Source: Hyphomicrobiales bacterium (lineage in GTDB: Bacteria; Pseudomonadota; Alphaproteobacteria; Rhizobiales; Rhizobiaceae). Taken from it: DNA of 64,000 nt. The translations under genes and the position numbers were made by a program. The notes under the pieces are model-generated. The model did not search any database and was not told the origin of the DNA. It saw only the letters and a list, made by a program, of their open reading frames with translations. Location of the stretch: assembly GCA_900470155.1 (NCBI GenBank), contig UBZT01000001.1, positions 62,001-126,000 on the forward strand, read 5' to 3'. Below, piece by piece: positions 34,846-43,896 of the stretch (position 1 is the stretch's first letter; each line of letters starts with the position of its first letter).

Positions 34846-37269
34846 TCAGGCGCGCAGACTGCCGCCCGTTGTCTTTTCGACATTGCCGACGATCTTCTTC
34901 GTCAGAGCATCGAAATCCTCATCCGTCAGGGTCTTGTCGGATGGCTGGATCAGCACTTCGATGGCCACCGACTTCTTGCCCTCGCCAACGGACGCGCCTT
35001 CGAAGACATCGAAGACATTGACGCCTGATATCAGCTTGCGGTCGGCGCTGGTGGCGGCCTTGATGATCGCGCCGGCCTCGACCGATTTCTCGACGACAAA
35101 GGCGAAGTCGCGCTTGACCATCTGGAAGGGCGAAAGCTCCAGCGCCGGCTTGGTGCGGGTGGCCTTCTTCTTCGGTTCCGGCAAGGCATCGACGAAGACC
35201 TCGAAACCACACAGCGCGCCCGATACGTCGAGCGCTTCCAGCGTCTTCGGATGAAATTCGCCGAAGTAACCGAGGATCACCTTGGGGCCGGCCTTGATCG
35301 TGCCGGAACGGCCGGGGTGATACCATTCCGGTCCGCCCTGCTCGATCTGGACATTGCCCATCGGCAGACCGCAGGCTTCCAGAACCGCCAGCGCATCGGC
35401 CTTGGCGTCATAGACATCGACCGGCTTGCCGCCGCCCTTGGTGGCATTCGACCAGGACCGGCCGGCACCGGCGAGCGAGGCCGTGCCACGACGGATACCG
35501 CCGGCGACGCGACGCTGGCCGTCCGGCGTATCGGCTTCGTATGTGCCCGACACTTCGAAAATCGCCACATCGCCAAAACCACGGTCGGCATTGCGCTGGG
35601 CAGCCGTCAGAAGGCCGGGCAGCAGCGAAGGCCGCATGTCCGACATGTCGGCTGCAATCGGATTGACCAGCTTCAGCGACGGCTTGCCGCCGCCAAACAG
35701 CTTGGCCTGCTCTGCCGAAATGAACGACCAGGTGACCGCTTCCATCATGCCGCGCGCCGCCAACGCGCGCTTGGCGGTGCGGGTGCGGATCTGCAGCGTC
35801 GTCAGGATCTTGCCATTGACCGCACCCATCGACGGCAGCGGTTCCGGCTTGATATTGTCGACACCGAACATGCGCATGACTTCTTCGACCAGATCGGCCT
35901 TGCCGTCGACATCCGGACGCCAGGACGGGACCGAAACCGAGACGCGTTCACCGGAGCCGGAGACCTCGAAACCGAGGCTGGTCAGGATGGCGCGGGCTTC
36001 GTCATTGGATACGTTCAGGCCGGTCAGGCGCTTGACCTCCGCAAAGGGGAAATCGACAACCTTCTTTTGATGGCCCTTGTAGCCGGCTACCTTTGCTGCC
36101 GCCGCCGTGCCGCCGCACATGTCGAGCACCAGTTCGGTGGTGCGCTCGAGACCGGGAACCATGTATTCCGGATCGACGCCGCGCTCGAAACGGTAGCGGG
36201 CATCAGTGATGATGCCATGGCCACGGCCGGTCTTGGCGATGTTGATCGGATCCCAGAGCGCCGATTCGATCAGCACATTGGTGGTGTTCTCGTCGCAGCC
36301 GGAATGTTCGCCACCCATGATGCCGCCGATCGATTCGACGCCATTGTCGTCGGCGATGACCACATTGGCCGGATTGAGCTTGTAGGTGCGGGTGTCGAGC
36401 GCCAGCACTTCCTCGCCGACCTGGGCGCGGCGTACGGTCAGCACCCCCTTGACCTTGTCGGCGTCGAAGACATGCATCGGACGACCCTGGTCGAAGGTCA
36501 TGTAGTTGGTGACGTCGACCAGCGCGGAGATCGGGCGAAGACCGATGGCGAGCAGACGAGCCTGCATCCATTTCGGGCTCGGGCCGTTCTTGACGCCGCG
36601 CACCAGCCGATAGGCAAAGCCCGGGCACAGGCGCTCGTCGTCGAGCACGATCTTGACCTCGTGCGGCGTTTCACCCTCGACGGCAAAGCTTGGTGCCTTC
36701 GGCTGTTTCAGCGTGCCGAGGCCGGAGGCAGCCAGATCGCGGGCAATGCCAAAGATCGAGGTGCAGTCCGGACGGTTCGGCGTCAGGTTGATCTCGATGA
36801 CCGGATCATCCAGCCCGGCATAGGATGCGAAGGACGTGCCAACCGGCGCATCCTCGGGCAGGTCGATGATGCCATCATGATTGTCGGACATGTTGAGCTC
36901 CTTTTCGGAGCACATCATGCCGTGGCTTTCGACGCCGCGGATCTTGCCGACCGCGAGCGTCACGTCGATGCCCGGCACATAGGTGCCCGGACGGGCGAGC
37001 GCACCGACCATGCCGGCGCGGGCATTCGGCGCGCCGCAGACGATCTGAACCGGCTTGCCGTCACCGGCATCCACCGTCAGCACCTTCAGCCGGTCAGCCT
37101 CGGGGTGCTTTTCCGCCGTCAGGATCTTGGCGATGACAAAAGGCTTGTAGGCCGCCTTGTCATCGACATGCTCGACTTCGAGCCCGATCGCCGTCAGGCG
37201 CTCGCAGATCTGTTCGAGGCTCGCATCGGTATCGAGATGATCTTTCAGCCAGGAGAGTGTGAATTTCAT
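34846..37269 (-). CDS. pheT: Phenylalanine--tRNA ligase beta subunit
   Basis: An 807-residue PheT. An N-terminal tRNA-binding OB-fold (about 40-150, [20 protein letters not shown]) is followed by the B3/4 editing domain, the B5 domain, the catalytic-like core and the C-terminal FDX-ACB anticodon-binding domain ([16 protein letters not shown] near the start). It forms the alpha2-beta2 synthetase with PheS. Its ATG overlaps the stop of the upstream DUF2442 gene by four bases. Length and order are normal for the bacterial enzyme. Confidence 0.98.
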   Translation of the reverse strand: MKFTLSWLKDHLDTDASLEQICERLTAIGLEVEHVDDKAAYKPFVIAKILTAEKHPEADRLKVLTVDAGDGKPVQIVCGAPNARAGMVGALARPGTYVPGIDVTLAVGKIRGVESHGMMCSEKELNMSDNHDGIIDLPEDAPVGTSFASYAGLDDPVIEINLTPNRPDCTSIFGIARDLAASGLGTLKQPKAPSFAVEGETPHEVKIVLDDERLCPGFAYRLVRGVKNGPSPKWMQARLLAIGLRPISALVDVTNYMTFDQGRPMHVFDADKVKGVLTVRRAQVGEEVLALDTRTYKLNPANVVIADDNGVESIGGIMGGEHSGCDENTTNVLIESALWDPINIAKTGRGHGIITDARYRFERGVDPEYMVPGLERTTELVLDMCGGTAAAAKVAGYKGHQKKVVDFPFAEVKRLTGLNVSNDEARAILTSLGFEVSGSGERVSVSVPSWRPDVDGKADLVEEVMRMFGVDNIKPEPLPSMGAVNGKILTTLQIRTRTAKRALAARGMMEAVTWSFISAEQAKLFGGGKPSLKLVNPIAADMSDMRPSLLPGLLTAAQRNADRGFGDVAIFEVSGTYEADTPDGQRRVAGGIRRGTASLAGAGRSWSNATKGGGKPVDVYDAKADALAVLEACGLPMGNVQIEQGGPEWYHPGRSGTIKAGPKVILGYFGEFHPKTLEALDVSGALCGFEVFVDALPEPKKKATRTKPALELSPFQMVKRDFAFVVEKSVEAGAIIKAATSADRKLISGVNVFDVFEGASVGEGKKSVAIEVLIQPSDKTLTDEDFDALTKKIVGNVEKTTGGSLRA

Positions 37270-37556
37270 TGTCTCGTTTCCACCTGAATCTTATCCGAAA
37301 CGTCCGGCGATCGCGCGCCTGGCGCCCTTTCGCCGAGAAGCAGGCTGATGACCGAGATATCGAGTTCGATGTCGGGCCAATGCATGCTTTTCGGCATGAA
37401 GTCTATGTTGTTTCGTTCCACCGGCATCGCGTCCTGAAGCTGCGGATACCACCAGACCGGAACACTGACGATACGACCGTCCGTCAGTTCCACATGCAGC
37501 AGGTCGTCGCCGCAAAGCGCATCGACCGGCCGCATGTTATCAAGATGTTCAATCAC
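37266..37556 (-). CDS. DUF2442 domain protein between pheS and pheT
   Basis: A 96-residue protein. [20 protein letters not shown] and [17 protein letters not shown] are the DUF2442 signatures. The family is often linked to toxin-antitoxin or phage loci, but here it is inserted between pheS and pheT, translationally coupled to pheT (ATGA). No toxin partner adjoins it. Whether it influences PheT production is unknown. Confidence 0.85.
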   Translation of the reverse strand: MIEHLDNMRPVDALCGDDLLHVELTDGRIVSVPVWWYPQLQDAMPVERNNIDFMPKSMHWPDIELDISVISLLLGERAPGARSPDVSDKIQVETRQ

Positions 37557-37614
37557 GTCTCATTCGCCTTCAATTCTCACCGGACAGCAGAGGCTTTCAC
37601 CCCGCCTGTCCGTC

Positions 37615-37634
37615 CCGCCCCCAGCCGGGGGCGG
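37615..37634 (-). terminator. GC-rich hairpin between pheS and the DUF2442 gene
   Basis: CCGCCCCC and GGGGGCGG pair around AGCC, 35 bases after the pheS stop. There is no U-tract, so it may only attenuate. It is followed on the minus strand by the DUF2442-pheT genes, which may therefore have their own promoter. Confidence 0.35.
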
Positions 37635-37668
37635 TCATCATTTCTTGCCGCTCAGTTGCTCAGTCTGC

Positions 37669-38754
37669 TCAGTTGCTCAGGCCGCCAAACAGCGTCGGCA
37701 CGTCGAGCGGACGGAAGCCGTAGTGGCTCATCCAGCGGACGTCGGCGTTGAAGAAGTCTCTGAGGTCCGGCATGCCGTATTTCAGCATGGCGATGCGGTC
37801 GAGGCCCATGCCCCAGGCAAAGCCCTGGTATTCGTCCGGGTCGAGGCCGCCTGCGCGCAGCACGTTGGGGTGCACCATGCCGCAGCCGAGGATTTCCATC
37901 CAGTCGGTGCCTTCGCCGAACTTGACGATCGGGCCCGAAGAGCGGTCGCACTGGATGTCGACCTCGAAGGACGGCTCGGTGAACGGGAAGAAGGACGGCC
38001 GGAAGCGCATCACGACATTGTCGACCTCGAAGAAGGTCTTGCAGAACTCCTCGAGGATCCAGCGCATGTTGGCGACATTGGCCGTCTTGTCGATCACCAG
38101 ACCCTCGACCTGATGGAACATCGGCGAATGGGTGGCGTCACTGTCCTGGCGATAGGTCTTGCCCGGAATGACGATGCGGATCGGCGGCTTCTGCGCCTCC
38201 ATCGTGCGCACCTGGACCGGCGAGGTATGGGTGCGCAGGACCTTGCGCTCGCCGTTCTCGTCGGGCTGGAGGAAGAACGTGTCGTGCATCTCGCGGGCCG
38301 GATGGCCTTCGGGGAAATTCAGCGCGGTGAAATTGTAATAGTCGGTCTCGATATCCGGACCTTCGGCGATCGAGAAGCCCATGTCGGCAAAGATCGCGGT
38401 GATCTCGTCGACGATCTGGCTGATCGGATGGATACGGCCGCGCTCGGCTGGCGACGAGCGCACCGGCAACGTCACATCAAGCGTCTCGGCCTTCAGACGC
38501 GTATTGATCGCGGCATCCTTGAGATCGGCCTTGCGGGCGGTCAGTTGTTCGGTGACTTCATTCTTCAGCGCGTTGATCGCTGCGCCCCGGGTCTGGCGCT
38601 CTTCCGGCGTCATGGCGCCGAGCGTCTTCAGCAGTTCGGAGACCGAACCCTTCTTGCCCATGGCCGCCACGCGTACCGCCTCGATCGCCGGCTCGTCCGC
38701 AGCGGCGGCGATATCGGCGAGAAGCTGGGTCTTCAAACTGTCGAGATCGGACAT
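37669..38754 (-). CDS. pheS: Phenylalanine--tRNA ligase alpha subunit
   Basis: A 361-residue PheS. The N-terminal helical arm is followed by class II synthetase motifs, including [39 protein letters not shown] and [14 protein letters not shown]. Start [11 protein letters not shown] is chosen; the frame continues 14 codons upstream without homology. It is separated from rplT by a strong terminator, so it has its own promoter. Confidence 0.98.
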   Translation of the reverse strand: MSDLDSLKTQLLADIAAAADEPAIEAVRVAAMGKKGSVSELLKTLGAMTPEERQTRGAAINALKNEVTEQLTARKADLKDAAINTRLKAETLDVTLPVRSSPAERGRIHPISQIVDEITAIFADMGFSIAEGPDIETDYYNFTALNFPEGHPAREMHDTFFLQPDENGERKVLRTHTSPVQVRTMEAQKPPIRIVIPGKTYRQDSDATHSPMFHQVEGLVIDKTANVANMRWILEEFCKTFFEVDNVVMRFRPSFFPFTEPSFEVDIQCDRSSGPIVKFGEGTDWMEILGCGMVHPNVLRAGGLDPDEYQGFAWGMGLDRIAMLKYGMPDLRDFFNADVRWMSHYGFRPLDVPTLFGGLSN

Positions 38755-38812
38755 TTTCCGTTTCCTGCCCTTCATGTCGCGCCGTGATACCGTCACGGCC
38801 TAACGGTCAAAG

Positions 38813-38845
38813 AAAAACCCGCGCCAGCCGTCCCAGCGCGGGTTT
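38813..38845 (-). terminator. Strong intrinsic terminator after rplT
   Basis: The arms AAACCCGCGC and GCGCGGGTTT form a ten-base-pair stem and run into a T-tract on the minus strand. It lies 35 bases after rplT and 59 bases before pheS, ending the rpmI-rplT operon. Confidence 0.85.
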
Positions 38846-38879
38846 CCCAATACTTGAAATTCAGTCGGGAAGCGCTGGC

Positions 38880-39284
38880 TTACTTGACCGCGCTTTCAAA
38901 CTCGTTGGTCGTGCCGGCTTCCTTGAGGTAGGCCAGCGACTTCTTCGAAACGTCAACGAGCTTCGCGAAGGCTGCCGGCTCATGGATGGCCATGTCGGAC
39001 AGAACCTTGCGGTCGACTTCGATGCCAGCCTTGTTCAGGCCGTCGATGAAGCGGCCATATGTCAGGCCGAATTCGCGCACAGCCGCGTTGATACGCTGGA
39101 TCCACAGAGCGCGGAAGTTGCGCTTGTTGACCTTGCGGTCGCGGTAGGCGAATGCCTTCGAACGATCCACGGCAGCCTTGGCGGCGCGGATGGTGTTCTT
39201 GCGGCGGCCGTAGAAGCCCTTGGCTGCCTTGAATACTTTGTTGTGCTTGGCGCGGGAAGTTACGCCACGTTTTACGCGTGCCAT
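38880..39284 (-). CDS. rplT: 50S ribosomal protein L20
   Basis: The 134-residue basic protein starts [19 protein letters not shown] and contains [17 protein letters not shown] and [15 protein letters not shown], all typical of L20. It binds 23S rRNA early in assembly. AAGGAG precedes its ATG. It follows rpmI by 36 bases in the same operon. Confidence 0.98.
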   Translation of the reverse strand: MARVKRGVTSRAKHNKVFKAAKGFYGRRKNTIRAAKAAVDRSKAFAYRDRKVNKRNFRALWIQRINAAVREFGLTYGRFIDGLNKAGIEVDRKVLSDMAIHEPAAFAKLVDVSKKSLAYLKEAGTTNEFESAVK

Positions 39285-39320
39285 GTCATGATCTCCTTAT
39301 TGATCCAAAAGTGCCGGGTC

Positions 39321-39524
39321 TCAGAGACCGTTTGGCAGGTAGTTCTTGATGACCTTCTTGCCATCTGGTTCAGCCAGAACCATCGTGCCGCGTGCGTCAC
39401 GAATGAACTTGTTGGACCGCTTGATCATGCCGTGGCGCTTGCCAGCAGCTGCTGCACGGACCTTGCCGGTTGCCGTGATCTTGAACCGCTTTTTGGCGGA
39501 GGATTTCGTCTTCATCTTGGGCAT
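39321..39524 (-). CDS. rpmI: 50S ribosomal protein L35
   Basis: The 67-residue protein reads [20 protein letters not shown] at the start and ends [10 protein letters not shown], typical for L35. The open frame extends upstream by 18 codons, but the conserved N-terminus fixes the start at 39524. It forms an operon with rplT. infC, which often precedes these genes, is 3.6 kb away here. Confidence 0.96.
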   Translation of the reverse strand: MPKMKTKSSAKKRFKITATGKVRAAAAGKRHGMIKRSNKFIRDARGTMVLAEPDGKKVIKNYLPNGL

Positions 39525-39686
39525 TTTGCTACTCCATTGTTCTTGTATCGAAACAGGCAGACGAATGCCCGTTTTCAAGCATAAAGAACGGCCACGGCAT
39601 GCCCTGCCGGACCGTTCGGACGGGGGCTTATAACCGCAGGACCAAAAAAGCGCAACGGGGGCGGGCAGGAATCTTCAAAAGCCGTG

Positions 39687-41015
39687 TCATCCGCCGTTGT
39701 GTGGGACGCCCAGCGACACCTTCAGACCCCCCATCGATGACCGGCTGAAGCGCATGGATCCGCCATAAGCCTCCAGCACATCCTGCGAAATCGCCAGGCC
39801 GAGGCCGGAGCCGGGATCCTTGTCGTCGAGATGCACGCCACGCCCGGCAATGCCCGACAGCGCTTCCTCGACAACACCCTCGCCGTCATCCTCGACATCG
39901 ATCAGCAGATGTTCGTCCTCGATGCGACCGGTCACCTGGATGACGGTTGCGGCAAACCGCGTGGCATTGTCCAGCACATTGCCGAGCGCCTCGGCCAGGT
40001 CCGCGGGGTCCATGTCGACGGTCAGGGCCTCATCGACTTCAATGCGCCAGTCGATCCCGCGATGCTCCGTCACCGGTTTCAGCACCGACACCAGCTTGCC
40101 GACCAGCGCCGCCAGTTCGGTGACCGCCATCTGCTCGACGCCGAGCCGTGCCGACTGCAATTGCCGGTCGGCGCGCTGGCGGATCAGGTCGATCTGCTGG
40201 CGGGCGAGATCACGCTGGGCTCCGGCCAAATTGTCGGCCAGTTGCAAAAGCACGGTGAGCGGCGTCTTCAGGCCATGGGCCAGGTCGCTCGCCCTTGCGC
40301 GCGCCCGCTCGATCGCCGTTTCACGCTCGCGCAGCAGATGATTGAGTTCGCCGACAAGAGGACGAAGCTCCCGCGGCCCGCCTTCCTTCACCGCCCGGCT
40401 CAAGCCGGAGCGCACCAGCGCGACATCGGACTGAAGGCTGGCGAGCGGCGCCAGGCCAATGCCGATCTGCAGGAAGGCCGCCGCGACCAGCACCGCCGCC
40501 GTCAGCGCCAGCATGAAGGCGATGGCGCTGTGATAATCGAGCAGGGCATCGTCCATCACCGAGCGATCGAAGGCTGCCAGCAGGGTGAAATTGCGCGAGC
40601 CGTCCGGCTCCTCCACCAGAATGCGGCGGCTATGGACCAAAAGTTCGGCACCGTCCGGCCCTTCGGTGGCGCTGAAGCCATAATCACCGGGAACAAGCGC
40701 TGCGACCGGTATTTCCAGGTCCCAGAGCGAGCGCGAGCGGAAGACCTCGCCGCGCTCCGAGACGATCTGCCAATACAGCCCGCTGCCCGGCAGGTCGAAA
40801 CGCGGATCAGCCGGCTTTCGCACCAGTACGGCCTTGGCGTTTTTCAACTCAAGGCCCGCGGCCAACTGGTCGATCACCGCGGACATGTCGGTGCGGTAAC
40901 GTTCGGCGACATAGTCGGAAAAAATGCGGCTGAGGCCGAAGCCGACCAGCAACAGGATGAGGACCACGGCCACCATGGCTCCGATGACGAGACGAAGCCG
41001 CAGCGACTGCATCAT
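39687..41015 (-). CDS. Sensor histidine kinase, PhoQ-like
   Basis: A 442-residue membrane kinase. Two hydrophobic segments (about 8-28 and 164-188) flank a periplasmic sensor domain of about 130 residues. The phosphoacceptor is His247 in DLAHGLKTPLTVLL; the N box (GNVLDNATRFA) and G box (GSGLGLAIS) follow. The ATG overlaps the response regulator stop (ATGA). The periplasmic domain is close to two exported acidic proteins encoded upstream, which could be its input; FeuQ-type kinases use a small periplasmic inhibitor in this way, but the match here is only analogy. Confidence 0.93.
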   Translation of the reverse strand: MMQSLRLRLVIGAMVAVVLILLLVGFGLSRIFSDYVAERYRTDMSAVIDQLAAGLELKNAKAVLVRKPADPRFDLPGSGLYWQIVSERGEVFRSRSLWDLEIPVAALVPGDYGFSATEGPDGAELLVHSRRILVEEPDGSRNFTLLAAFDRSVMDDALLDYHSAIAFMLALTAAVLVAAAFLQIGIGLAPLASLQSDVALVRSGLSRAVKEGGPRELRPLVGELNHLLRERETAIERARARASDLAHGLKTPLTVLLQLADNLAGAQRDLARQQIDLIRQRADRQLQSARLGVEQMAVTELAALVGKLVSVLKPVTEHRGIDWRIEVDEALTVDMDPADLAEALGNVLDNATRFAATVIQVTGRIEDEHLLIDVEDDGEGVVEEALSGIAGRGVHLDDKDPGSGLGLAISQDVLEAYGGSMRFSRSSMGGLKVSLGVPHNGG

Positions 41016-41677
41016 GGCTTGTCATCCAGCAGCACATAACCAAAACCACGGCGTGTCTCGATCGCATCGGCATCGGTCTTGCGGCGAATGCGGGCGATCA
41101 TCGCCTCGACGGCATTCTTGGCCTGGTCATCGTCGCGGCCCTGTACATGGCGGGCGATCTGCAAAGGATCGAAGACGCGGCCCGGCTCGGCGATCATCAG
41201 GGCCAGAAGGCGAAATTCCAGCGGCGTCAATTCCAGCGCCTGTCCGTCATAGGTCACCCGCCGGGCCAGGTCGTCGAGTACGAACCGGCCGGCCGTCACC
41301 ACGGACTTCGGCCGTCCGCCGGCGCGACGCAACAGGGCGCGCAACCGCGCGATCAGTTCCTCGCTGCGAAACGGCTTGGGCAGATAGTCGTCGGCACCGG
41401 CATCGAAGCCGTCAACCCGCTCCATCCATGAACCGCGCGCCGTCAGCACCAGGATCGGGGTGTCGAGACCAGCCGCGCGCCAGCGCTTGAGAATGGACAG
41501 GCCATCCATGCCCGGCAGGCCGAGATCGAGAATGATGGCGTTGTAGTCTCCCGTCTCGCCTTCGGCCCAGACCTCAGGTCCGCTGGTCAGGTGCTCGACG
41601 ATGAAACCTTCGGCCTCCAGCTTGGTGCGCGTGTGTTCGGCAATGCCCAGATCATCTTCGGCGAGCAGGAGACGCAT
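41012..41677 (-). CDS. OmpR/PhoB-family response regulator
   Basis: A 221-residue response regulator. The receiver domain (1-115) has acidic pocket residues Asp8/Asp9, phosphoacceptor Asp51 (ILDLGLPGMDG), Thr79 and Lys101 (YLPKPF). The C-terminal winged helix contains LTPLEFRLLALM and ETRRGFGYVL. It is three bases downstream of the PepSY-tail acidic protein gene and overlaps the kinase start, so the three genes form one operon. Confidence 0.95.
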   Translation of the reverse strand: MRLLLAEDDLGIAEHTRTKLEAEGFIVEHLTSGPEVWAEGETGDYNAIILDLGLPGMDGLSILKRWRAAGLDTPILVLTARGSWMERVDGFDAGADDYLPKPFRSEELIARLRALLRRAGGRPKSVVTAGRFVLDDLARRVTYDGQALELTPLEFRLLALMIAEPGRVFDPLQIARHVQGRDDDQAKNAVEAMIARIRRKTDADAIETRRGFGYVLLDDKP

Positions 41678-41680
41678 GCA

Positions 41681-42184
41681 TCACCACCCAAATGCCGAGA
41701 GCTTGCGGCCCGTCTCGGCATTTAGCCTCAGGCTGCGCACGCTGCCCTTGGCACTCTCGACCTTGAGGGCATAATAAGGCGTGCGGGCCTCGAGGTTGAG
41801 ATCAACCGATATCACCCGTCCCGCCTTCATCTCGTCGACCTTGTCGAGGATCTGGCGCAGCGACAGGATGCGCCCCTGGCGGACCGCATCGCGGGCCCGG
41901 ACATGATCGGCATCACGATTGCGGCCCTTCGAGCCGCTGCCGGAATTGTCGTCATCGTCGTCGCTGTCGTCGCCCCTGTCATCGCTGTTGCCATGTCCTG
42001 AATTGTCCGAATCGTCGCCGGAGTCATTGTCGGAATCGTCGCTGCCGCCTGACCCGCGTCCACTGCTGTCACTGCCGCTATCGCTGTCGCTGTCGTCATC
42101 AGCCCAAGCGGGGTCGGTCCGTGCCAGCACGGCCAAACCCGTGGGCAGGGTCAGCAGGAGGTGAAGGAATGCGCGACGATCCAT
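41681..42184 (-). CDS. Exported Asp/Ser-rich protein with PepSY-like tail
   Basis: The 167-residue product has a signal sequence (MDRRAFLHLLLTLPTG, Tat/Sec-like, ending PAWA), a 57-residue stretch (about 29-85) built almost only of Asp, Ser, Gly and Asn, and a C-terminal domain (about 105-165) resembling PepSY, with LRQILDKVDEMKAGRVI and YYALKVESAKG. It is the first gene of an operon with the response regulator and kinase. PepSY domains often act as periplasmic inhibitors or ligand-sensing modules. A metal-ion binding role for the acidic stretch is inferred, not shown. Confidence 0.75.
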   Translation of the reverse strand: MDRRAFLHLLLTLPTGLAVLARTDPAWADDDSDSDSGSDSSGRGSGGSDDSDNDSGDDSDNSGHGNSDDRGDDSDDDDDNSGSGSKGRNRDADHVRARDAVRQGRILSLRQILDKVDEMKAGRVISVDLNLEARTPYYALKVESAKGSVRSLRLNAETGRKLSAFGW

Positions 42185-42315
42185 GGGCTTTCTGGAGATT
42201 TCCTTGCTCTTTTGGCGCAAGCTTGAATGCAGGATTGATCCGGATGCAGGACAAGCCTGGATCCAGGACCGCGACTGCTTGAGCCTAGCGCGTGTCGGTC
42301 GGTGTTGCCACCAGC

Positions 42316-42351
42316 AAAAATGGGTTCCCCGCCCGGGGGCGCCGGGCGGGG
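42316..42351 (-). terminator. Intrinsic terminator after the acidic exported protein gene
   Basis: CCCCGCCCG (42327-42335) and CGGGCGGGG (42343-42351) form a nine-base-pair stem followed on the minus strand by a T-tract at 42320-42316. It separates the 42407 gene from the downstream operon, so the two acidic protein genes are transcribed separately. Confidence 0.7.
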
Positions 42352-42406
42352 CGAAACGGCGAAAGGGGTTGCCCGGGCGGATGGGCTTCGCGCGTTTCGA
42401 TGCCGG

Positions 42407-42970
42407 TCAACTGGCGGGGATGACCGTCACCTTGGTGAGCGTGCCCTTGGGCGCGCGAAGCTTGATCTCGGTTTGGCCGTGTTCCAGCTCGACCTCGTAG
42501 CGCAGGCGGTTGCCATTCTGGTCGACGGCCATCATCGTGCCGTTGCGAAGGCCATTGAGCTGGGCGTCACTGACAACCAGGCGCACATCATCGCGGCCCC
42601 GACCACGGCCCCGGTCGGCGCTGTCGTCATCGTCCCTGTCGTCATTGTCGTCGCTGCTGTGATGACGGCCATGATCGTCGTCACGATCATCATCGCGACT
42701 GTCATCATCGCCACCACGGCGACCGCTGCTGTCATCATCACGATCGTCATCGTTGTCGCGGTCGCTGCCGCCACGGCTGGAACTGCTGTCGTCGGACCCA
42801 TCCCGGCCGCTATCATCGGAGCCGTCATCATCGCCACCGCGGGCTTCGGCGACCGAGACGATCATCGAGGCATAGGGCGAAGGAAGCACGGCGCCGAGTG
42901 CGGGCAGGATCGTCAAGGCGACGATGGCGGTGCTGGATACCAGCAGGGCTCTACGCAAAAGACAGGTCAT
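42407..42970 (-). CDS. Exported, extremely Asp-rich protein
   Basis: The 187-residue protein has a signal peptide (about 1-43, leading to VAEARGG), then about 85 residues (46-128) composed nearly entirely of Asp, Arg, Ser and Gly, and a C-terminal globular part (about 130-187; LVVSDAQLNGLRNGT). I do not recognise a family for the tail, although the beta-rich pattern could be PepSY-like. It lies upstream of, and on the same strand as, the acidic PepSY gene and two-component system. Mixed Asp and Arg/Lys blocks could bind cations or nucleic acids. Confidence 0.72.
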   Translation of the reverse strand: MTCLLRRALLVSSTAIVALTILPALGAVLPSPYASMIVSVAEARGGDDDGSDDSGRDGSDDSSSSRGGSDRDNDDDRDDDSSGRRGGDDDSRDDDRDDDHGRHHSSDDNDDRDDDDSADRGRGRGRDDVRLVVSDAQLNGLRNGTMMAVDQNGNRLRYEVELEHGQTEIKLRAPKGTLTKVTVIPAS

Positions 42971-43118
42971 TGTTATTCTCCGTGTTGCACATCCATCGTT
43001 TGGATGACTGCAGTGTGCATCACGGCGCCTGACAGGATGCCCGCACGGCTTGTCAGCAAGCTGTCAGAAAAGGCGCGACTTCTGGCCGGCCGGGCCGGCT
43101 GCCGAAACAGCGGCCATG

Positions 43119-43142
43119 AAAAAAGCCGCCCGATGGGCGGCT
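43119..43142 (-). terminator. Intrinsic terminator after infC
   Basis: AGCCGCCC and GGGCGGCT pair perfectly around GAT, followed on the minus strand by six T. It lies 27 bases past the infC stop. Confidence 0.85.
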
Positions 43143-43168
43143 GATTTCGGCGTCTTGTGTTCAGGCAA

Positions 43169-43705
43169 TCACTTCGGGGCCAGAACCATCATCATCTGGC
43201 GGCCTTCGAGCTTCGGCTCGGCTTCGACCTTGGCAATCGCCACGGTGTCTTCCTTGACCTGAAGCAGAAGCTTCATGCCGAGTTCCTGGTGGGCCATTTC
43301 ACGGCCGCGGAACTTCAGGGTCACCTTGACCTTGTCGCCCTCTTCAAAGAATCGGTTCATCGCCTTCATCTTCACCTCATAGTCATGGGTGTCGATATTG
43401 GGGCGCATCTTGATTTCCTTGACCTCAACGATCTTCTGCTTCTTGCGCGCTTCAGCTGCCTTCTTCTGGTTGGCATATTTCAGCTTGCCGAGATCGAGGA
43501 TCTTGCAGACCGGAGGCTCCGCATTCGGGGAAATCTCGACCAGATCCAGTCCGGCCTCTTCCGCCATTCGAAGCGCTTGATCCGTCGCCACGACGCCGAG
43601 GTTCTGGCCCTCGTCATCAATCAACTGGACTTTAGGAACGCGAATTTCTCGATTGGAGCGCGGCCCATCCTTTACGGGGGCATCGGTTTTGAACGGTCTG
43701 CGGAT
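43169..43705 (-). CDS. infC: Translation initiation factor IF-3, ATC start
   Basis: A 178-residue IF-3. The N-terminal domain includes [20 protein letters not shown], the linker [15 protein letters not shown], and the C-terminal domain ends [11 protein letters not shown]. No ATG, GTG or TTG lies at the expected N-terminus; the family sequence [20 protein letters not shown] begins right after an ATC at 43705-43703, which is preceded by AAGGAG at nine bases. A rare AUU/AUC-type start is a known feature of infC, used for autoregulation through codon discrimination by IF-3. The gene is isolated from rpmI-rplT. Confidence 0.93.
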   Translation of the reverse strand: MRRPFKTDAPVKDGPRSNREIRVPKVQLIDDEGQNLGVVATDQALRMAEEAGLDLVEISPNAEPPVCKILDLGKLKYANQKKAAEARKKQKIVEVKEIKMRPNIDTHDYEVKMKAMNRFFEEGDKVKVTLKFRGREMAHQELGMKLLLQVKEDTVAIAKVEAEPKLEGRQMMMVLAPK

Positions 43706-43896
43706 GGTCGTATTCTCCTTGAATTATTTCCGTGCACTGCAAAGTCTAGACAAAGTCTGGCGACGCGATGCGCGCCGAAGGCCTATGTGGCGAATACAGC
43801 GGCAGTGTCAATACCATGGTCCGGACAGAAAATCACCTGTTGTCCGTCACTTCCTGAATGTGTTTTACAGCAAATCAGCAAAAAAGGAGCCGCTCC

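Noticed and set aside
35251-37287. Long open frame of 678 codons on the plus strand opposite pheT
   Set aside because: It is antisense to a clearly recognised essential gene and has no family-like sequence; such shadows are common at high GC.
37534-38787. Open frame of 417 codons opposite pheS
   Set aside because: Fully antisense to pheS with no recognisable motifs or ribosome site.
39831-41039. Open frame of 402 codons on the plus strand
   Set aside because: Antisense to the histidine kinase, whose H, N and G boxes are unmistakable.
41919-42840. Repeated GTC/ATC triplets resembling a repeat array
   Set aside because: They are the antisense codons of Asp/Ser-rich protein tracts with irregular spacing; there are no CRISPR-like spacers.
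43084-43110. GC-rich inverted sequences upstream of the infC terminator
   Set aside because: They overlap no start or stop and have no U-tract; the true terminator is at 43119-43142.
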